The notes under the pieces were generated by a model. That model was not told where the DNA came from and did no database searches. It saw only the letters and a list, made by a program, of their open reading frames with translations. Of a DNA stretch of 64,000 bases, positions 44,501 through 53,500 are shown piece by piece; the first letter of the stretch is position 1, and every line of letters begins with the position of its first letter. The position numbers and the translations under genes are program-made. Source of the DNA: Sanderia malayensis (Eukaryota; Cnidaria; Scyphozoa; Semaeostomeae; Pelagiidae); the NCBI GenBank assembly GCA_013076295.1, contig RQOL01000882.1, positions 248,001 through 312,000 of the forward strand. The letters run 5' to 3'.

Positions 44501-47500
44501 TATTGTTGTATTGATTGAATTACAGGGTATACCAGCCCCACGTCAACCCAAATGGGGGCCCATTCATCCTCATCCAACAACCTCGGTCACTTAAGGTCAC
44601 CATGTCAACAACACGTTCCTCTATCAACCAACCAACAACAACAACAACACATATCCACGGCCAACAAACTCTTCAGCAACAGAACACTGCCAGTCGTCTC
44701 AATGAACGGAAGTAGTATGCACCAGCAACAGAAAAAACCACTTGGCATGGTCACGCCTCAAATGCCTCCGAGCAAAGGCGGCTATGCTCCTGCGCAGGGC
44801 AGCGGCATGAAACAGGGGGCCGTATCGGCGCAAATTGCGTACTCCCAGAGTAAAGCGCCCACGCAGCTACTGAGCCATCAGCCGACAGCCGTTGCAGCGA
44901 GTGCTGTTACATCTACTGCGCAACAGCACTTGTCATCGCCTTCTCCGCAGTTGCAGTCGACGGCGAAGGAGGGAGGAAGTAAGTTCCACGGCCTTCAGCC
45001 GCCACAGACAGCGAAAATTGTGCCGCGAAAACAACAGCCCTACAGGCCATTGGCCGGTTGTACTAATGACCAATTGAAAAGGATTCAAGGTCACGTGGAG
45101 TCTTATTGTCGGATTCCGAACTGTGTTGGTTGTTTGGAGGTGAGAAAGTTGAAAGACGACCCGAAAAAGAAGGCCCAACTCATCAGACAGGTCGAAGATG
45201 AAATTCTTCTCAGGTCCAGGGAGTTGGATTCCTGTTGGCAAGAAGATGAATTGGATTGTGTTCGGGTAAGATTGATGTCGAGCTACTTTCACCCCTCTAT
45301 TGAGCAATAGCAGACTGACAGCCTCGAAATCACGCTATTCCCCAGCCTCTCTTCCATTATCATCACAATCAGCATCAAGTTTATTATCCACGGAACAGAC
45401 GTGGCTTTTAATTCAACCAAGCACCATTTCTTCTGCGATTTTTTGCGTTCATTACCCCCCAACAAAGCCGAACTTGCTATGTTTATAGCTCATCACGGTG
45501 TCTATATTCAGGGGGGTTACGTTTGCTTATTCAGGATTTTACAGACATGGACAGGCGAAAGGAAATGACGTATGCCGAAACTTCTGAAGAAGGAATCTTC
45601 AAACGAGTCTCTGATGAAATCATTAAGCGACCCCCGTTATGGCACGATGAAGAAGTTGACTCAGTCAAGGTAAGACAATGGATCTCATTGCTTCAAAACC
45701 GGGGGTTGCTGTAATTGAATCTAGACATCTGGTTCCTTGTTGAGCTGCTTCATGGTATACAATTCACTCTCGTGTAACGAACTTCACTGTATATAGCAAA
45801 CTAAACATCTGGTCCCTTGTTAAGTGCTTATAGTATACAATTAACCCTCGTATAACGAACTTCACTGTATATAGCAAACTAAACATCTGGTGCCTATTTT
45901 GCTTGCTAGGATTACAGCGAAAGGAAATGTGGACAGCAGGGCGAAGTTAGTAAAATTGGCTCTGAAGAAAAAGTATGCCTCTCGCCACCCTGGAACGAGG
46001 CTGAGGAAGAGTTGCTCGCAAGAGAGGTTCGTTTTAAGGGCTGTAACCTTGATGATCTGCCATTTTTCACCTCCCGCAAATATGTTATTTTGTATTGTTT
46101 ATCAATGGAGTAAATGGACCTTCTAGGGGTGACAGTAGGAGACTATATAGTCAGACACTTTTATTTTTGCAGCCTGGTGTGGCGATGACTCATCAAGTTC
46201 AACCGATTACGTCATCAATGCAAATGACACAGAGTACCTCAGCCTCGTCTTCATGCGTGACGACAACCTCGTCTCAGATGCCATTCTACATGAATTTGAA
46301 CGAGGTCGACTCTGTCAAGGTATTTTTGTAGTTACCCCCTGATTTGGTTGATTTTACCGTAATATTTCATTGCATTGCAGTCAGTGACAGGGGTGTACCG
46401 TGACATGGATTTTAACATTGATTTTTAAATCGACTTCACCCCCTGGTTGTGCAAGGCTTTGCATTGTTTATCAGTGGATTTCAGGGGGTAATATCCATTG
46501 TTGTTTTGTAGGATTATACTTCGACCTATAACAATGGACAAGAACTTGGCTCGAGAATTCCATCGAGTGAAAGAATCAGCCTGACGCCGCCCTGGACGCC
46601 ATCTGTGAGTGTCTCTTGTAATCTTGTTATGTTTAACAGAGAGGATTGTTTAACAGTGAGGGTGGTTTAATAGAGAGGTTGGTTTAATAAAGAGGGTGGT
46701 TTAACAGAGAGGATGGTTTAACAGAGAGGATGGTTTAGCAGAGAGGATGGTTTAACAGAGCAGGTGGTTTAATAGAGAGGGTGGTTTAGCAGAGAGGATG
46801 GTTTAACAGACAGGGTGGTTTAAAAGAGAGGATGGTTTAACAGAGAAGATGGTTTAGTAGAGAAGGATGGTTAGAGAGGGTGGTTTAACAGAGAGAATGG
46901 TTTAGTAGAGAGGATGGTTTGATAGAGAAGGTGGTTTATGAGAGAAGATGGTTTAACAGAGAGGATGATTAATTAAAGAGGACATATTTCACGATACATC
47001 CAAATCAACATATTACACTTAATTCTAATCTTGATATTTTATTTTTAATCCAGGGTTGCCAAACACCAGCTGAGGGTGTCCCTGTGCTTGAAAAACCCCC
47101 AGTTTCAACACCGGCCTCGATTTCAAAACCATCGTCTCAAAGCATCAATCCAGCAGATAGCAACTGCAGATCAATTTCAACCAACGTCAACAAGATCGAT
47201 ACGAGTGGTGTCCAGATGAGAAACAAGTCACGTAATAATTCAAACAGAACTGCACACTGTGCGCCCTATGTTGTACCTCGGTTCGATGAGATGGATGAAG
47301 ACTCAGTTAAGGTTGGTGATGAAACACCCGTCTTGTTTGCCGATCTTCTGTTCTTCTTAATGCATACTGTTGCTCAGAACGGGTGTCGCGTGCGTCTTAT
47401 CGTTTACGTTGAGAAACATGTTCAATTTCATTCAATAATTTCACCCCCTGGATATGCGTCTCTTCGTGTTGATATCCACTTGTTTTTTCCGATTTTCCAG

Positions 47501-50500
47501 GGGTTTGCATCGATATACTTATGATTTTCTTCTGTTTAGGATTACTCCGCTCCCTCCAGACAACTGCAAGCTCTTTCTTCCAAAATTCCTTCCTACGAAT
47601 ATCTTCCATTCACACCGCCTTGGATTAGCAACAACAACTCGGTACGAAATTTCTATTGACATCATTGATAAACAATGCGAAATTATATATTTCCAGGAGG
47701 TAAACTATTGTACTAAATACTTTTTTCCAGGGCATATCCACTCCCCTCAACTGCGCAATGGACTTACCTCAACAACAACAACAACTGCAAGCCACACCAG
47801 CCTCGAAATCAAGCAATGCACCAGCCTCCCTTCCAGTTTCATCAACATCAATTGTGACGGGACCTCCATTACCCACCAAATCTTCCACTTCAAACGAAGT
47901 CAAACAGAGTGTGCCCCCCGTTCTCAGCAACTTTCGCAACAATGATAGAATGTATTATGATACATATGGAGAGACGCCGACGGGGGTTGACTCCATAAGG
48001 GTGAGTTATATTCTCATATTATTGGTTAACATGGTCTTTTTATGTTGAGCTTTCTCTTATCTATAAAGCTGTTCAAAAAGATGCCAGATGTTTAGTTTGC
48101 TATACACAGTGAAGTTCGTTATATGAGGGTTAATTGTATACTATGAAGCAGTTCAACAAGGAACCAGATGTTTAGTTTGCTATATACAGTGAAGTTCGTT
48201 ATATGAGGGTTAATTGTATACTATGAAGCAGTTCAACAAGGGACCAGATGTTTAGTTTGCTATATACAGTGAAGTTCGTTATACGAGGGTTAATTGTATA
48301 CTACGAAGCAGTTCAACAAGGAACCAGATGTTTAGTTTGCTATATACAATGAAGTTCGTTATATATGAAGGTTAATTGTATACTATGAAGCAGTTCAACA
48401 AGGGACCCGATGTTTAGTTTGCTATAGTGAAGTTCGTCAGATGGGGGTTAATTTGTATACTATGAAGCAGTTCAACAAGGGACCATTTCGTACCATTTTA
48501 TATCATTGCTTTTTCATAGAATTTTTCAATGGGTTTGTTAGAGGAGACATCGCGGATACCTTCATGTGAGCAACTCTGCTACACTCCACCTTGGATGGAG
48601 GGCGAAGACGAATCTGAACACATCGCTGTATGTTTCCCCCTTGTGAAATGCGACTTTTGCTATTGAACAGTATTAGATATGTAGTATTAGACGAGGGTTA
48701 GCTAATTTTTTTGTTTTTTAAGGAGAATGAATCCAGGCAACAGTTGACCCTCGAGGAACAACGAGTTATTCAAGAAGAGGCTAGAAAGTCAGGCACGGAG
48801 CAAGCCGAGGCCAAAGCTCACGAGCAAAGAAATCAAAACGAGGCTGTGGCCGTCGACGCACAAGGGCAGCCGATTGCGCCCACGGGTCTGCCTGGAAGGG
48901 ACAGCGGATTCTGTAGCGAACAGGATCAGAAGCAAAAACAACAACAACAGCAACAAAATGAAGAGGTAACGTGACTGTAGTGTTTACCCCCAGCAAATTG
49001 GTGATATAATATTGGTTATCAATTGACTAAATGGACTTTCCAGGGGTAATAGTTTGAGACAAAATAGCCAGACACTATCTTCTGGAAATATATCATTTCT
49101 TATTGTTATTCGTTGGACTAAATAGACCTTCCAAGGGTAACAGTATGAGACAATATTGTCAGATACTTTACCTCCAGGAAATATATCATTTTGTGTTGTT
49201 TATCAATGAACTAAATGGCCCTTCCAGGGGTGACAGTATGAGACAATATATTCAGACACTTTACCCAATGGAAACATATCAATTTGTATTGATTATCAAT
49301 GGACTAAATGGACCTTCCAGGGGTGACAGTATGAGACAATATATTCAGACACTTTACCCCTTCGAAGTCTATCATTTCGTATTGTTTATCAGTGGACTAA
49401 ATGGACCTTCCAGGGGTGACAGTATGAGACAATATAGTAAGACACGTTACCTTCTGGAAATTTATCATTTCATATTGCTTATCAGTGGATTAAAGAGTCT
49501 TGAACGGGTGACAGTATGTTAATTGTTCTTCCAGAATGGCCTGACTATTGATGAAGTCGTCAACTCGAATCCCAGCAATGCATTTCAAACTCAGTTCAAG
49601 CCAAGTGATTACGTCATCAAGCCATCAGCAGCAGCAACAACATCAACAGCAACAACAACAACTGCAGCCAATCCTGAGAAAGAGGTTTCCGCGTCGCCGG
49701 ACCGATGTTGGTCATCTAAAGAATCGTCCGGTTCAAATCAAACGGATATTTCTACAATTGTAAATCCGGCCACATCTGTGCCAATCACAGCTCCGGGATC
49801 TCCCGATCCGGATGGTTCCGAGGCTACGAATACAGACGTGTCTGATAACGAGGCTAACGTGTCGTCTCCGCCTGTTGGCGGTGGCGCATCTGGCGTGGTG
49901 GCTGGGAAGGAACAGCAGTGTAATGTGGACAGATTGGCTGCTGCTAATTCGACAGTTAGTAATACTGCTGCGCAACAACAGGAGCAGAAGTACCCCGCAG
50001 GGCATGCTGTGATTGAAGATTCGTACCAAATGCAGTATGGATATCGTCATATGCCATCGCAGGGTCTCGCTCCTCCGCAGCAACATCATCATACGTTTCC
50101 TAGATCTGGTTTGATTCAGACCGACCATTCATATTACAATCCAACGCGACTTGACGCCGCTGCGCAGATGGGATTTGCTCCTGCGGTGCGCAATCCCAAC
50201 AACAACAACAACAGCAATTACGCTAACATATCACAGCATCAGCAGTCGTCGTATGGGAACGAGGTTGACCGGCCTCGATTGCAAGTGCCGCCGTATTCAA
50301 CGCTGCAGTACGGCAACGCAATCAAAGAACAACAACCACACGGTGTGGGATACTCGAGGGGGTCACAGCCACCCGCAGTTGGGGGTGGTATGCAGGAAAT
50401 GAGGTATCAAGGAATGCGGTATTGCCAACCTGGGCTGCGTAATCCATTGCAACATACGGAATCAATAACCCCACAACAACAACAACAACAACAACATATG

Positions 50501-53500
50501 CATCCTTCATCGATGCATAGAATGCCGTTTCAGTTAAAAGATCAAAGGTCACCTCAACTTTTGCGTCAGGGTCAGAGGTCAGCTTTCGAGGCCAACCCGA
50601 AAGGTCAACAACAGCAACAGCAACAACCACCGACTCGTTATTATTCTAATCAGCTGCGTGTGAACGAGGCACAGCCTCCTCCTGGTTACGTTGGAAGACC
50701 ACCGCCGGGTGCATTGCAAATGGACGCTGCGTATGTGAAGAATATGGTAGCAGCGGAGGAGGGTTTTAAGGGCCCGCAAGTTGGGCTGCTGAAAGTTGCA
50801 ACTCAATCTGATCAAAAGGCTGCCGAGGTAAGCAAGTCTTGTGTTTGCTAACCCCATGGAAATTTGTATTAGTCCGTTGATTGACAACGCAAAATGAGAG
50901 ATATCCAGGAGGTAACATCATCGTGTTTGATTTCAGGATAAAGCTCCAATGCAGCCTCCAGGACCCCTGCGCAGCATCAGTCAGACCAACCTCCAACAAC
51001 AACAACAACAAAACCAAGACCTTCAACAACAACAGCAACAAACCAATGATAACATAAGCGTTGTGAGTTTCTCTAGCATGGCAGCGTCACATCAGAACCT
51101 GGACACTAAAGTCGACATGGTTTCCTCCCTACTGAGCATGCTCGGCACGCATGATAAAGACGATGTGGCGCGAACCCTTTTGGCTATGTCCAGCAGTACA
51201 GACTCCTGTTCTGCCATGCGCCAATCCGGTTGTCTTCCGTTGTTGATCAAACTTCTGCACGACCCGGCCTACGAGAGTCAGGGAATTAACTGGGAAGCGA
51301 GAAACAGAGCAGGTTTGTTTATGCTACCCCCTGTGTTACGCTATTATTGTTCGCGAATAATGCTAGGTTTGTCATTGTAGACGGGGTCAAATTTTGTGAA
51401 TTTTGTAATGACTGAACCCCCTTTGTTATTACATTGTTGTTCGTGAATAATGCTAGGTTTATCATTTTGGACAGGGGTTAGTTATTTTAGCCTATTTGAT
51501 AGTTGAACCCCCTGCGTTATGCCACCATTGTTAGTGAATAATGCATGGTTTATTGTTTGTGACGGGGGTTAGTTATTTTGTAGCCTATTTGATAGTTGAG
51601 CCCCTGCGTTATGCCACTTTTGTTAGTGAATAATGCATGGTTTGTCATTTTGGACGGGGGGTTGACTGATTTTTTTCCATTTCTTCAGGCCTCGCACTTC
51701 ACAACATCATCAACTCGGGCCGTGGCGATCGCAAGGGTCGACGGGAAGTTCGCGTACTGCGTCTGATCGAGATTGTGCGTGCTCATAGCGAGGCTGCACT
51801 TAGTGGCAACATGGACAAGTACCATCGAAGTGCTCCTGCCTTGAGGGAGCATGGTCCCGGCCCCGCAGTGGCTGCTCTGATGAAGCTGTCCTTTGAGGAG
51901 GAGCATAAGAATACGATCACGGAACTTGGCGGATTACAGGTACGGATTACGGATTAAGACTTTGTTATAAAAACGTTTATTCTTTTCATTAGGATACGGG
52001 TATCCCATGTATGTGTCCTGTAAGTGTGTCCCATTCATGTCTCCCATACATGTGTCACAAAAATACGTCGCACCCATGTGTCCAATACATGTGTCCTATA
52101 TTTGTGTCTCATAAATATGACCCATGCATATGTCCTATAAATATGTCCTTTGCATGTGTCCCATAAATATGTCCCATGCATGTGTCCCATAAATGTGTCC
52201 CATAACTATGTTGTGTTGTATGTTTCAGGTGATGGCTGAGCTTTTACAAGTGGACTTTAAACTCAACGGCCAGTGCAACGACCCGTACAGTATCACACTT
52301 CGTAAATACGCTGGAATGACGTTGATCAACCTCACGTACAGTGACGGCAAAAATAAAAATAGGCTGCTTGAAATGAGCGGAGCATTAAAGGGAGTTGTAA
52401 CCGGGTTAGCCTCGTTTGAAGAAGAGGACCTCGTTCAGGTGTCTGCTGGGATTATCAGGAATGTGTCGTGGAGGTGTGATGAAGCAGGAAAACGCATTCT
52501 GGCTGAGGTTTGTTTATTTACTTTTTCACTTTTTACTTTCTTCTTTTACCCACTAGGCTACGCTACATATGATCTGTTTGTCTGTATTCATTCATTGATT
52601 CATTCACTCATTCATTCAGTTATTCATTCATACATTTATTCATTCATTCACTTGTTTATTCATTTCTTCATTTATTCATTCATTCATTCACTTATCCATT
52701 CACTTATTTCTTCATTCATTCATTCATTCATTCACTTATTCATTCACAGATTGATGCAGCCAGGAGTCTCATGCTGAGCTGTCAAAACATCTGCAGCGAA
52801 GGCGCTATCCGCAGCGTCCTCAGCGCTGTTTGGAACCTCTCAGCACACAGTCCCGAAAATAAGGAAAGCATTTGCGCCACCCCAGGCTCCCTGCAATTTC
52901 TGTGCTACGCATTGAATTATCGGAGTCCGAGTCGAAGTCTCGTCATTCCCGAGAATGCGGGCGGCATCCTGCGAAATATCTCGTCACACATCGCCATTAA
53001 GCCCGAGTACCGAGCGGTCCTACGAGAGCATGGTTGTCTCAAGGTTTGTTATTATGCAACACCTTTGGTACTCTGATTCTTTGTCACTACGACCTTTAAT
53101 GCAATCACTTTTGATACTATGACCTTTCATACTATGACCTTTCATGCAATGACTTTTGATACTATGGCCTTCGATGCTATGACCTTCGATGCTATGATCT
53201 TTCACACCTTTCATGCCTTTCATGCCTTTCATGCCTTTCATGGAAAGACTTTTGATACTCTGGCCTTTGATGTTTTGACACTATTGTTTTTATTCTATGA
53301 CCTACGATCCTATGACCTTTGCTACTGTGAGCTTGACTTTTGACAATGACCTTTGCTACTATGACCTTCGTAAATTATTTCCTCTTTTGATTACTTCAGG
53401 TGTTAATTTCCCACTTGCGTTCGCCCAGCACCCGCGTCGTATCCAACTCTTGTGGGATCCTCTGGAACCTTTCCGCACGGTGCATGGAAGACCAGGAACT

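Larger units (their letters stand above)
45206..48627 (+). other. Five composite VDSVK-DYS...TPPW repeats in APC
   Basis: Each repeat has an acidic half ending an exon (DELDCVR, EEVDSVK, NEVDSVK, DEDSVK, GVDSIR) and a second half starting the next (DFTDMD, DYSERK, DYTSTY, DYSAPS, NFSMGL), then I-(P/G)-S-x-E and (T/S/R)-PP-(L)W. Second-half exons: 45535, 45910, 46512, 47540, 48520. The intron always falls in phase 0 between K/R and D/N. The D-x-hydrophobic-x-(D/N)-aromatic-(S/T) pattern resembles APC 15-aa beta-catenin-binding repeats such as DTPINYS and DQPIDYS. That resemblance is my inference. Confidence 0.7.

Noticed and set aside
41551..48965. A separate gene upstream of APC rather than its N-terminal half
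   Set aside because: All exon phases continue into the Armadillo exons, and I see no stop codon, 3' end or new start between 48965 and 49535. Kept as an alternative, testable by transcripts.
49733..50630. Long ORFs overlapping the large APC exon in other frames and strands
   Set aside because: They are shadow frames of a 1293-bp exon with strong coding continuity; none resembles a known protein.
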